64,000 nt of DNA from DMER64 sp041654355 (GCA_041654355.1 JBAZDQ010000001.1:124001-188000); one strand, 5' to 3'; positions 52,986-60,312 are shown, counted from the first letter of the stretch. Numbers and translations: made by a program. The notes: a model not told the origin generated them from the letters alone.

Positions 52986-53600
52986 TTACTTGTTTTTTTG
53001 TTCCAGCTTCCTGTCTATATAATCGCGGAACAGCTTGTTGCTAAAACGTTCTTCAGCAATGTAAAGACGTGCTACCTGTTCGGCGGTCAAGACTTTAAGG
53101 AACTTTTGATGGTATTCGCTACGTAAACGGGTCTCTTTATCAAAAGTAAGGATGTACTCTTCCAGCAGTTTGTCGATGGAGGCAGGCATCCCTTTGGGGT
53201 GTTCTTCCAGCAAAAGAGGTGTGGCCGGGGCCCGGTGATCTCCGGCTTTTGTACGGCCCTGCGAAACGTTTGCGGGGTTGGTGCCTTTACCGGAATTATA
53301 GGATTGAGAAGGTTCCAGCAAACGGTACATTTCTGCTTTTGTCCGCCCGCGCACGTATCCCACCTCCCTTACTTTTTGCTCCAATTCGTTATACAGTGGC
53401 CAGAATTTTTCGGCATCTTGCGCCGTCAGGCCCACTTCCTGTGTGATAAAAGCGACTTTCTGGGCCTGAATGGCTTCCCTTTCGGCCCTGCGTTCTTCGT
53501 CGGTTTTATGAGGACGCGCATTCTGGGCCGTAGCCCACAATGGCATAAGGCTCAACAGAACAACTAGTAAACAACGGTTCATGGCAAATGTTTTATTCAT
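52986..53600 (-). CDS. Periplasmic helical protein, Spy/CpxP-like, in ECF sigma operon
   Basis: This 204-residue exported protein has a signal peptide ending in ATAQ, then a charged helical region with two LTxxQ-like stretches, VGLTAQDAEKFWPLYNELE (about 57-75) and LTAEQVARLYIAEERFSNKL (about 170-190). These resemble the Spy/CpxP family of periplasmic chaperones and stress sensors, though the similarity is only partial. It overlaps the membrane protein gene before it by 8 bases. With that gene and the ECF sigma gene it forms a unit in which it may report envelope state; this is inference from layout. Confidence 0.72.
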   Translation of the reverse strand: MNKTFAMNRCLLVVLLSLMPLWATAQNARPHKTDEERRAEREAIQAQKVAFITQEVGLTAQDAEKFWPLYNELEQKVREVGYVRGRTKAEMYRLLEPSQSYNSGKGTNPANVSQGRTKAGDHRAPATPLLLEEHPKGMPASIDKLLEEYILTFDKETRLRSEYHQKFLKVLTAEQVARLYIAEERFSNKLFRDYIDRKLEQKNK

Positions 53601-54051
53601 TGTTTGTACTTAATGCTAAATTAACCGGGTCAAAACCCGGGTAATCCATATAATCGATCAGGTCTTCAACGTCCGGATCGACAACGGGAGTCATCTGGTC
53701 TTCTTCAAAAAGATTTTCCAGGATCAAATTGGACACATCCCTGTGATCCAATCCAAGTGAGGACCATTCACTCAAAACGGAAAGTTCTTCGGTTTGCATT
53801 TGCCGTGTTTCGTTTCTTCCTGTTATAAGGAGCAGTAAATAGCCGATACCAAAAAGCATTACAAAGGCGGCAGCAAGTTGCAGCTGGGGACGGAGCAGAC
53901 GAATAAAACGCCGGCCCTTTCCGGGATCGGACCGGACCTGATCCGGAACCTCCCCGTTTGCCCACCGGGCTTCCACCTGTTGGAAATAACCGGAGGGAAC
54001 CTTGAATGGGTTCTCTTTCAGATGCGGATTATGTAACGTTTTTTCGCTCAT
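53593..54051 (-). CDS. Single-pass membrane protein after ECF sigma gene, probable anti-sigma factor
   Basis: This 152-residue protein has a cytoplasmic N-terminus with KENPFKVPSGYFQQVEARW, one membrane helix (about 58-80, LQLAAAFVMLFGIGYLLLLI) and an acidic periplasmic tail rich in Asp and Glu with VSNLILENLFEED. The NPFxVPxGYF motif recurs in Bacteroidetes membrane proteins located after ECF sigma genes. No zinc anti-sigma motif is present. The role as anti-sigma factor is inferred from topology and gene order. Confidence 0.65.
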   Translation of the reverse strand: MSEKTLHNPHLKENPFKVPSGYFQQVEARWANGEVPDQVRSDPGKGRRFIRLLRPQLQLAAAFVMLFGIGYLLLLITGRNETRQMQTEELSVLSEWSSLGLDHRDVSNLILENLFEEDQMTPVVDPDVEDLIDYMDYPGFDPVNLALSTNNE

Positions 54052-54086
54052 ATTACATGTGTTAGATGCTTCCCTGTTAAAAAGGT

Positions 54087-54620
54087 TTAAAGGAGTATTT
54101 CTTTAAGCATTTCCTGTATTTTGGAGGCGGCGTGATGGTACGAAGCTTTCAAGGCACCCTGGGAGGTCCCCAGGATACGGGACATATCTTCGTATTTAAT
54201 CTCGTCAAAATAACGCATGTTGAATACCAGGCGCTGTTTTGGAGGAAGGTTCAGGATGGCTTTCTGCAACGCTTTTTGCATATCGTCCCCGTTGAACAAC
54301 TGCGGGTCTGTATCCAGCCGGTCTTCCATCGGGACCTGTTGCAGGGATTTGCTTTTTTTTAGAAAAGTCAGAACTTCGTTGGTCGCAATGCGGTACAGCC
54401 AGGTAAACAATTGAGATTGCCATCGGAAAGAAGGCAATCCGGTCCAGGCTTTTAATAAGGTGTTTTGCAGGATGTCATCCGCATCATCGTGCAGAAGTAC
54501 CATTTTACGGATATGCCAATACAATCGCTGACTGTACAGATGTACAATTTCGCTGAAAGCGCGTTCGTATTGTCCGCTTTCACACCACGACCTTAATTCG
54601 TTATCTGAGTCTGAGTTCAC
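54087..54620 (-). CDS. ECF-type RNA polymerase sigma factor
   Basis: This 177-residue sigma-70 family protein has region 2 (about 10-80) with DDADDILQNTLLKAWTGL and the -10-binding RWQSQLFTWLYRIATNEVLTF (read in parts). Region 4 (about 115-170) has LPPKQRLVFNMRYFDEIKYEDMS and a helix-turn-helix SQGALKASYHHA. Regions 1 and 3 are missing, as in ECF factors. Its first 20 bases lie inside the end of the transketolase gene, so it may be read from the same transcript. It probably controls its own operon and unknown envelope genes. Confidence 0.9.
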   Translation of the reverse strand: MNSDSDNELRSWCESGQYERAFSEIVHLYSQRLYWHIRKMVLLHDDADDILQNTLLKAWTGLPSFRWQSQLFTWLYRIATNEVLTFLKKSKSLQQVPMEDRLDTDPQLFNGDDMQKALQKAILNLPPKQRLVFNMRYFDEIKYEDMSRILGTSQGALKASYHHAASKIQEMLKEILL

Positions 54621-55542
54621 TTGCTTTTGCTACAATACCGGCGGCATTGAGCCCGTAAAGGTCCATCAGCTCACGGGGTGTCCCGCTTTGTCCGAACCCA
54701 TCTTCCATGGCAACCATGCGCATGGGGACAGGATAGTGACGGGCCAGTAGTCCGGCGACGGCTTCTCCAAGGCCTCCGGTAACCAGGTGTTCTTCTGCGG
54801 TAATCACAGCGCCTGTCTTACGGGCGGATTCAATGATGGCCTTTTCATCCAGGGGTTTGATGGTGTGTATGTTAATCAACTCGGCCCGGATTCCTTTTTG
54901 GGCCAGAACCTTCAGGGCTTCAAGGGCTTCCCAGACAAGATGGCCGGTGGCCAGGATGGTCAAATCTTCCCCGGGTTGGATCATCCAGGCTTTCCCAATT
55001 TCAAAAGGACCGTCCACAGGTGTAAAATTGGGCACGGATGGCCTTCCAAAACGCAAATATAGGGGGCCTTCCCAACGGGCTGCAGCCAGGGTTGCCAGTC
55101 GCGTCTGGTTGTAATCGCACGGATTTACTACGGTCATATGGGGGAGCGCCCGGGCCAGGGCCAGATCTTCCATGGTCTGGTGCGTGGCTCCGTCTTCACC
55201 CAGGGTGATGCCTGCGTGGGAAGCGGCGATCTTTACGTTGGCCTGTGAATAACAGACAGATTGCCGCAGCTGATCGTATACCCGGCCGGTGGCAAACTCC
55301 GCAAAAGTTCCGGCAAAGGGAATCTTTCCGGTGACAGCCATTCCGGCGGCTACGCCCATCATGTTGGCCTCGGCGATCCCACTTTGAAAAAAGCGGTCGG
55401 GGAAAGACTCGGCAAATTTTTCCATTTTCAGCGAACCGATCAGGTCGGCACACAAAGCAACCACGTTCGGGTTGATGGTTCCCAATTCATACAGCCCGGC
55501 GCCAAAGCCGGAACGGGTATCTTTATTTCCAGTATTAGTCAT
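54601..55542 (-). CDS. Transketolase, C-terminal subunit
   Basis: This is the second half of a split transketolase: the pyrimidine-binding and C-terminal domains, 313 residues. It has FAESFPDRFFQSGIAEANMMGVAAG (catalytic Glu region, read in parts), HAGITLGEDGATHQTMEDLA and ITAEEHLVTGGLGEAV. It pairs with the N-terminal subunit encoded 14 bases upstream. It acts in the non-oxidative pentose phosphate pathway, moving two-carbon units from ketoses to aldoses. The end overlaps the sigma factor gene by 20 bases. Confidence 0.92.
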   Translation of the reverse strand: MTNTGNKDTRSGFGAGLYELGTINPNVVALCADLIGSLKMEKFAESFPDRFFQSGIAEANMMGVAAGMAVTGKIPFAGTFAEFATGRVYDQLRQSVCYSQANVKIAASHAGITLGEDGATHQTMEDLALARALPHMTVVNPCDYNQTRLATLAAARWEGPLYLRFGRPSVPNFTPVDGPFEIGKAWMIQPGEDLTILATGHLVWEALEALKVLAQKGIRAELINIHTIKPLDEKAIIESARKTGAVITAEEHLVTGGLGEAVAGLLARHYPVPMRMVAMEDGFGQSGTPRELMDLYGLNAAGIVAKASELRLR

Positions 55543-55556
55543 AGTCTTTCAGTGCA

Positions 55557-56402
55557 TTAAAAATCTCCCAGTGTTTCCTTTAATTGTGCCAGCGCGAGGG
55601 CTTCCTGTTCGGCTGAGGGGGCTTTCCCGTGCCATTTGTGGGATCCTGTCATAAAATCCACTCCCTGCCCCATGTTGGTGTGCATCAGGATCATAACCGG
55701 TTTTTCGCCGGGTTCTGCAGCCTTCCGGTAAGCGTTGCGTATATCATCCGGGTTGTGGCCGTCACATTCCAAAACGCGCCATCCGAAGGCGGTCCATTTG
55801 GCATTCAGATCTCCAACACCGCCGATCTCGTCTACCGGGCCATCTATTTGTTGTCCGTTCCAGTCGGTGATGGCTGTCAGGTTGGTGATCTTGTGGTGGG
55901 CGGCGAATATGGCCGCTTCCCATACCTGACCTTCTTCGCTCTCGCCGTCTCCCATCAAAACATACACATGGTGTGGATCACCGGCAAGTCGTTTGCTTAA
56001 GGCAGCTCCGCACGCCATGGAAAGACCCTGTCCCAGGGATCCGCTGGCTACGTGAACTCCGGGCAATCCGTTTTCTATGCTGGGATGGCCCTGCAGTCTG
56101 GATCCGAGTTTACGGAAAGAGGCCAATTCTTTTACCGGGAAATAACCCATGCGTGCTAAAAGACTGTAATACAAAGGGGAAAGATGTCCTATGGAAAGGA
56201 AAAACATATCCGCGTTTTGGCCGTCACGACGCCATTGGGCCGGATCCTGGTCCAGAAACTCGGCAAACAAAACGGTAAGAAAATCGGTGCTGCCCAGGGA
56301 ACCTCCCGGGTGCCCGCTTTTAGCGGCGGCGACCATGCGAATGATATCCCGGCGGATCTGAGATGTAAGGTCGGGGATGGAATGGGGTGTTTTTGGATTC
56401 AT
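55557..56402 (-). CDS. Transketolase, N-terminal (TPP-binding) subunit
   Basis: This is the first half of a split transketolase, 281 residues from the ATG giving MNPKTPHSI; the frame continues 28 codons upstream across the promoter. It has AAKSGHPGGSLGSTDFLTV (TPP site), SLGQGLSMACGAAL and the TPP motif GDGESEEGQVWEAA (about 150-163), ending in the EKPVMILMHTNMGQGVDFM loop. With the downstream gene it makes the complete enzyme. A TATCTTTG box lies 24 bases upstream, back to back with the lepA promoter. Confidence 0.92.
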   Translation of the reverse strand: MNPKTPHSIPDLTSQIRRDIIRMVAAAKSGHPGGSLGSTDFLTVLFAEFLDQDPAQWRRDGQNADMFFLSIGHLSPLYYSLLARMGYFPVKELASFRKLGSRLQGHPSIENGLPGVHVASGSLGQGLSMACGAALSKRLAGDPHHVYVLMGDGESEEGQVWEAAIFAAHHKITNLTAITDWNGQQIDGPVDEIGGVGDLNAKWTAFGWRVLECDGHNPDDIRNAYRKAAEPGEKPVMILMHTNMGQGVDFMTGSHKWHGKAPSAEQEALALAQLKETLGDF

Positions 56403-56425
56403 GCTGTCTCTGCTTTGATTTCCTG

Positions 56426-56433
56426 CAAAGATA
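56426..56433 (-). promoter_or_regulatory. -7 box of the transketolase operon
   Basis: The minus strand reads TATCTTTG, predicting transcription from about 56420, upstream of the ATG at 56402. This supports the shorter start. Confidence 0.45.
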
Positions 56434-56444
56434 AAAATAATAAT

Positions 56445-56452
56445 TACCTTTG
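56445..56452 (+). promoter_or_regulatory. -7 box of lepA promoter
   Basis: TACCTTTG ends eight bases before the lepA ATG, predicting a leader of 1-3 bases. Eleven bases separate it from the opposite box. Confidence 0.45.
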
Positions 56453-56460
56453 CGCCACTT

Positions 56461-58248
56461 ATGAAGAACATCAGAAATTTCTGCATAATTGCCCATATAG
56501 ATCACGGGAAAAGCACACTGGCAGACCGTCTTCTTGAATTGACCCATACCGTGGAACAACGGGATATGGAAGCTCAGGTGCTTGACAATATGGACCTGGA
56601 ACGGGAAAAGGGTATAACCATTAAATCCCATGCCATTCAGCTGGACTATGTGTCGGGCGGAGAGAACTATGTGTTGAATCTGTTGGACACCCCGGGACAT
56701 GTGGATTTTTCCTATGAAGTTTCCCGGGCGATCGCTTCCTGCGAAGGGGCATTGCTGGTGGTGGATGCCACGCAGGGCGTGCAGGCACAGACCATTTCCA
56801 ATCTATACCTGGCTATTGCCCACAATCTGGAAATCGTTCCGGTTATCAATAAAATAGATATGGATGCTGCCATGGTGGAAACGGTGCGGGACCAGGTGGT
56901 GGAATTGCTGGGGTGTTTGCCGGAAGAGGTGTTGTGTACAAGTGCCCGCACCGGGGAAGGTGTTCCCGCCGTACTGGAAGCTATTGTTGATCGCATTCCG
57001 CCGCCTGTGGGGGATCCCGAGGCACCGCTTCAGGCGTTGATTTTTGATTCGGTCTTTAATTCTTTCCGGGGGATCATTGCTTATTTCCGGGTGATGAACG
57101 GGTCTGTAGCCCATGGCGATAAGGTAAAATTTTTTAATACGGGAAAAGTATATGAAGCCGATGAAGTCGGCATCCTGAAGATGAAAATGATCCCCCGTAA
57201 AGAAATTCACACCGGGGATGTGGGCTATATCATTTCGGGCATTAAGACTGTATCTGAAGTTAAGGTGGGGGATACCATCACGCAGGTGGCCCTGCCGTGC
57301 AAACAGGCCATAGCCGGGTTCGAGGAAGTAAAGCCTATGGTATTTGCCGGTTTGTACCCGGTTGATACAGACGGTTATGAGGATTTGCGTACTGCTTTGG
57401 AAAAATTACAGCTCAATGATGCCTCTTTGACGTTTGAACCGGAATCTTCGTTGGCCCTTGGATTTGGTTTCCGTTGCGGCTTCCTGGGATTATTACACAT
57501 GGAGATTGTGCAGGAGAGACTGTTCCGTGAATTTGACTGCGATGTGGTTACTACCGTTCCCAACGTTTCTTATAAAGTATACACAACAAAAGGAGAAACC
57601 ATTGATGTACACAACCCCTCGGGTCTTCCGTCTTCCACATTAATTGACTCCATTGAAGAACCTTATATCCGGGCGCAAGTCATTTCCAAAGCGGAATACT
57701 TCGGAGTTATTATGAAATTGTGCCTGGACAAAAGGGGCGTATTAAGCAATCAGCATTACCTGACCTCCGACCGGGTAGAACTAACCTTCAAAATGCCGCT
57801 TTCAGAGATCGTCTTTGATTTCTACGACAAACTAAAAAGCGTATCACGCGGGTATGCTTCTTTTGACTACCATATTACCGGGTACGAAAAAGCCGACCTG
57901 GTAAAACTGGACATCCTGTTGAACAGCGAACCTGTAGACGCCCTTTCCAGCCTGATCTATCGCGGACACTCTTACACCTTTGGCCGGAAAATGTGTGAAA
58001 AACTAAAAGAACTCATACCCCGCCAACAATTTGACATAGCCATCCAGGCTGCCATAGGCGCTAAGATCATCGCCCGTGAAACCGTTAAAGCCGTACGCAA
58101 GGATGTGACTGCCAAATGTTACGGCGGCGACATCACCCGCAAACGCAAACTGCTGGAAAAGCAGAAAAAAGGGAAACGCCGCATGCGCCAGATAGGCAAC
58201 GTGGAAGTTCCCCAATCCGCCTTCATGGCGGTCCTAAAACTGGACTAA
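56461..58248 (+). CDS. lepA: Elongation factor 4 (LepA)
   Basis: LepA is a ribosome-binding GTPase that can back-translocate and affects initiation and 30S assembly. The 595-residue protein has NICIIAHIDHGKSTLADRL (P-loop with intact His-Asp, about 6-24), DTPGHVDF (catalytic His present, unlike the EF-G2 in this window), NKIDM, and the unique C-terminal domain with QRQFD-like PRQQFDIAIQAAIGAKIIARE and CYGGDITRKRKLLEKQKKGK. It is complete. The stop is followed directly by two 15-bp direct repeats that begin the repeat-rich region. Confidence 0.98.
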   Translation: MKNIRNFCIIAHIDHGKSTLADRLLELTHTVEQRDMEAQVLDNMDLEREKGITIKSHAIQLDYVSGGENYVLNLLDTPGHVDFSYEVSRAIASCEGALLVVDATQGVQAQTISNLYLAIAHNLEIVPVINKIDMDAAMVETVRDQVVELLGCLPEEVLCTSARTGEGVPAVLEAIVDRIPPPVGDPEAPLQALIFDSVFNSFRGIIAYFRVMNGSVAHGDKVKFFNTGKVYEADEVGILKMKMIPRKEIHTGDVGYIISGIKTVSEVKVGDTITQVALPCKQAIAGFEEVKPMVFAGLYPVDTDGYEDLRTALEKLQLNDASLTFEPESSLALGFGFRCGFLGLLHMEIVQERLFREFDCDVVTTVPNVSYKVYTTKGETIDVHNPSGLPSSTLIDSIEEPYIRAQVISKAEYFGVIMKLCLDKRGVLSNQHYLTSDRVELTFKMPLSEIVFDFYDKLKSVSRGYASFDYHITGYEKADLVKLDILLNSEPVDALSSLIYRGHSYTFGRKMCEKLKELIPRQQFDIAIQAAIGAKIIARETVKAVRKDVTAKCYGGDITRKRKLLEKQKKGKRRMRQIGNVEVPQSAFMAVLKLD

Positions 58249-58261
58249 ATTCAAATGAACT

Positions 58262-58391
58262 AATTTCAAATGAAGTTTGACTGCGCCACAGATCCACAGA
58301 TGTGTGCCACGAACTCACGTTAGTGTGCCACGGACCAATTTCAAATGGAGTTTGACTGCGCCACAGATCCACAGATGTGCGCCACGAACTC
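58262..58391 (+). repeat. Two 55-bp direct repeats downstream of lepA and of the DUF2812 gene
   Basis: 58262-58316 and 58337-58391 are alike except for two bases, with a 75-bp period. Each starts AATTTCAAATG, contains CACAGATCCACAGATGTG and ends GCCACGAACTC. A shortened relative of the start (AAATTCAAATGAACT) lies at 58247-58261, and another GTGCCACG plus AATTTCAAATG is between them. On the minus strand the core reads GAGTTCGTGGCACA ... TTGAAATT, which also occurs at 59411-59532 on the plus strand. No protein is likely; the minus-frame that crosses it is itself only the repeat. Confidence 0.9.
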
Positions 58392-58395
58392 CATA

Positions 58396-58971
58396 TCAAT
58401 TGCAAGTGTACAGATCTTTGATGGCCGCTTTCACTTTTCGGTTGATGCGGTTGAAATAGGGGGCGAACAAAAGCATCATAACTGAAGACGCCAGGCTGAT
58501 CCCTACGCAGAATCCCTTAAAAAAGTCTATGACAGGCGTCGGTTGGGGATGTTCCAGAATAAATATACCTACTATGCATAGCGCAATGACTATCATGAAA
58601 ATCAGGCGGATGGTATTGAAAAAGTCCTGGATTTTAAGCAAGTGTGTCAACTTATATAAAGGCCGGGTTCCCGGATCAAATTTGCAATCAGCGGTTTTGC
58701 AACGCAAGTAAACCCAATTGAGGCATTCTCCCACAATCTCTATACCGGTTTCTTGCAGAAAGTCAAGATAGGATTTGCTTTCCGGAGAATGCGTATCTTT
58801 CTCCAATAACTCCAGCCGGTAGGTATACGTTCCTGGAGTCCCTTTTTCGAATACGTATTTTCTGAATCCGGTATGGATTAGCATCCAGCCCTCTTTTGCC
58901 ATTTGATTGATCCACGCTTCTTCTTTTTCATATTCCCACAAAAAGAAGATTTTTCGTACAGTTTTTTTCAT
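58396..58971 (-). CDS. DUF2812 membrane protein
   Basis: This 191-residue protein has an N-terminal soluble DUF2812 domain (about 1-110, with FFLWEYEKEEAWINQMAKEGWML and a TYRLELLE-type strand) and two membrane helices (about 117-138 and 145-168). It ends in a basic tail NRINRKVKAAIKDL. DUF2812 proteins are frequent in Firmicutes and commonly follow a padR gene, as here (11 bases). Their function is unknown; a membrane sensor or target of the PadR response is assumed. The pair looks acquired, given its neighbourhood of repeats. Confidence 0.85.
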   Translation of the reverse strand: MKKTVRKIFFLWEYEKEEAWINQMAKEGWMLIHTGFRKYVFEKGTPGTYTYRLELLEKDTHSPESKSYLDFLQETGIEIVGECLNWVYLRCKTADCKFDPGTRPLYKLTHLLKIQDFFNTIRLIFMIVIALCIVGIFILEHPQPTPVIDFFKGFCVGISLASSVMMLLFAPYFNRINRKVKAAIKDLYTCN

Positions 58972-58982
58972 TATGATATTCG

Positions 58983-59303
58983 TTAATTATTAATGATTTT
59001 ATTACCGTTGTTTACAAGTTCCTGTAACCGGATTAGTTCGGTGCGTGCGATATTCCGTCCCTGTTCGGTAATGACATATTCCTTACGCCGACTTTCTTCT
59101 TCTTCCGGGAGCGCTTTGATCCATCCTTTTTCCAACATGGAAGAAATAGCTCCGTATAGCGTGCCGGCCGATAGCACAAGACGACCACCGGTCATCCTTT
59201 TTGTTTCCTGCATGATTCCATACCCGTGAAGGGGTGTATGTAAAGCCAGTAATGTGTAAAATACAGCTTCAGTCAAAACAATGTTGTCTTCAGTATTTGT
59301 CAT
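58983..59303 (-). CDS. PadR family transcriptional regulator
   Basis: This 106-residue winged-helix regulator has the PadR core: TEAVFYTLLALHTPLHGYGIMQE, LSAGTLYGAISSMLEKGWI and the wing EEEESRRKEYVIT, then a short helix for dimerisation. PadR proteins usually repress themselves and a neighbour. The DUF2812 gene follows after 11 bases. The start is the ATG giving MTNTEDNIVL. An inverted repeat straddles the promoter box about 45 bases upstream and may be its operator. Confidence 0.92.
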   Translation of the reverse strand: MTNTEDNIVLTEAVFYTLLALHTPLHGYGIMQETKRMTGGRLVLSAGTLYGAISSMLEKGWIKALPEEEESRRKEYVITEQGRNIARTELIRLQELVNNGNKIINN

Positions 59304-59330
59304 ATCATTATTCTTTACTCCGGGCTCCGT

Positions 59331-59364
59331 TATATCGGTAGCCGTTACAAAGGTAGACGATATA
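59331..59364 (-). promoter_or_regulatory. padR promoter with flanking inverted repeat (candidate PadR operator)
   Basis: The minus strand has TACCTTTG at 59355-59348. On either side lie TATATCG (59331-59337) and CGATATA (59358-59364), a perfect 7-bp inverted repeat with a 20-bp spacer centred on the box. Binding there would block transcription, as autorepressing PadR proteins do. PadR sites are often AT-rich inverted repeats. Confidence 0.5.
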
Positions 59365-59410
59365 TTTTAATAACCAAAAAAAGTTTCAAAAGGAACCTTC
59401 AATAACACAG

Positions 59411-59532
59411 GCGGGAGCTTGTGGCACAGGTTGAAATTTCAGCAGCAGAGGAGGGAGCTTCTGTGGCACAGGTTGAAATTTCAGCAGCAAAGGAGGGAGC
59501 TTGTGGCACAGGTTGAAATTTCAGCAGCAGAG
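59411..59532 (+). repeat. Three tandem repeats of 40-42 bp upstream of padR
   Basis: Unit GGAGCTTGTGGCACAGG then TTGAAATTTCAGCAGCAGAG, starting at 59414, 59454 and 59496. Unit 2 has two extra bases (CT). Each contains the 10-bp palindrome TGAAATTTCA. The core GAGCTTGTGGCACA/TTGAAATT matches the repeats at 58262-58391 in opposite orientation. A 64-codon frame crosses it (repeating WHRLKFQQQRREL) but is just the repeat read through. Confidence 0.9.
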
Positions 59533-59877
59533 GTATCGCTTTTCACAGGTGGAACCACCGGCGCAATTTTTCAGCATAATAAAAGGACTTTTATAGGACA
59601 ACTGTTTGGTTAACAGCTTGTTGACCAGCCCAATACACGCAACGCGCTTTGTGTGTTCCAATATTGCAACAATAATCAGGGATAATATAAAAAATGAATG
59701 ATATCAGTTATTAGATATATCCTGGTAAATTTTCAATAGGTATTAGGCCCAAGAAAGTCAACTCCTGACAGGGATAAGGCTTGGTAAGTAAGCAAATTTT
59801 AGGGAAAACTATCTATAGTCAACTTTAATCAGGGAAAAAGTCCTACAGGTAGTCAACCAAAATCAGGAAAACACAAC
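59533..59877 (+). other. AT-rich non-coding stretch with three short AGTCAAC repeats
   Basis: No gene is visible. It contains an imperfect palindrome near 59610-59630 (GGTTAACAGCTTGTTGACC) and three copies of AGTCAACnnnn(n)TCAGG at 59756, 59817 and 59851. It lies directly left of the hairpin array. The composition is clearly richer in A and T than the flanking genes. Confidence 0.6.
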
Positions 59878-60215
59878 TCATCCACAAAACCGCCTCATTT
59901 TGTGGATGAACTGGTGTTTTTTGGCAACTCATCCACAAAACCGCCTCATTTTGTGGATGAACAGGTGTTTTTTGGCAACTCATCCACAAAACCGCCTCTT
60001 TTTGTGGATGAACCTGGGATTTTCTGGCATTCATCCACAAAACTGCCTCTTTTTGTGGATGAACAGGTGTTTTTTGGCAACTCATCCACAAAACCGCCTC
60101 TTTTTGTGGATGAACAGGTGTTTTTTGGCAACTCATCCACAAAACTGCCTCTTTTTGTGGATGAACCTGGGATTTTCTGGCATTCATCCACAAAACTGCC
60201 TCTTTTTGTGGATGA
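59878..60215 (+). repeat. Seven-unit 51-bp hairpin array with DnaA-box-like arms
   Basis: TCATCCACAAAA and its complement TTTTGTGGATGA form a perfect 12-bp stem with an 8-base loop (C-C/T-GCCTC-A/T), seven times, beginning at 59878, 59929, 59980, 60031, 60082, 60133 and 60184, i.e. exactly every 51 bp. Between hairpins are 19-bp spacers of two kinds, with core AGGTGTTTTTTGGCAAC (A) or CTGGGATTTTCTGGCAT (B), in the order A A B A A B. Every arm contains TCATCCACA, one base from the DnaA box TTATCCACA. As 51 is a multiple of three and the unit lacks stops, several frames stay open on both strands; none looks like a real protein. Confidence 0.95.
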
Positions 60216-60264
60216 CCCGGTGCGTTTTTGCCAATTCGTACAGTAAGCTGCCGCAAAACTGTAT

Positions 60265-60312
60265 GGTGCAGCGAAGCTGCGCCTTATTAATGCGCAAAAT
60301 GCTTTTTGCGCA
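60265..60312 (+). repeat. Two adjacent stem-loops after the hairpin array
   Basis: GGTGCAGC (60265-60272) pairs with GCTGCGCC (60276-60283) over a GAA loop. TGCGCAAAA (60291-60299) pairs with TTTTGCGCA (60304-60312) and is followed by ACCTTTTT. The second could end plus-strand transcription leaving the array, but the T-run is interrupted. Confidence 0.5.

Noticed and set aside
54601..56402. Split transketolase as a frameshift
   Set aside because: Both halves end and begin at natural domain borders with their own start and stop and a 14-base gap, as in known two-gene transketolases.
59411..59532. Sigma-54 promoters in the repeats (TGGCAC ... TTGAA)
   Set aside because: TGGCAC and TTG are three bases apart; the GG-N10-GC geometry fails because the -12 position reads AA.
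59419..59613. 64-codon gene over the 41-bp repeats
   Set aside because: It consists of the repeat (WHRLKFQQQRREL) read through, with units of 40 and 42 bp that do not keep the frame.
59878..60215. CRISPR array
   Set aside because: The 19-bp spacers are of only two near-identical classes and too short, the repeat is a complete hairpin of 32 bp, and no cas gene is present in the window.
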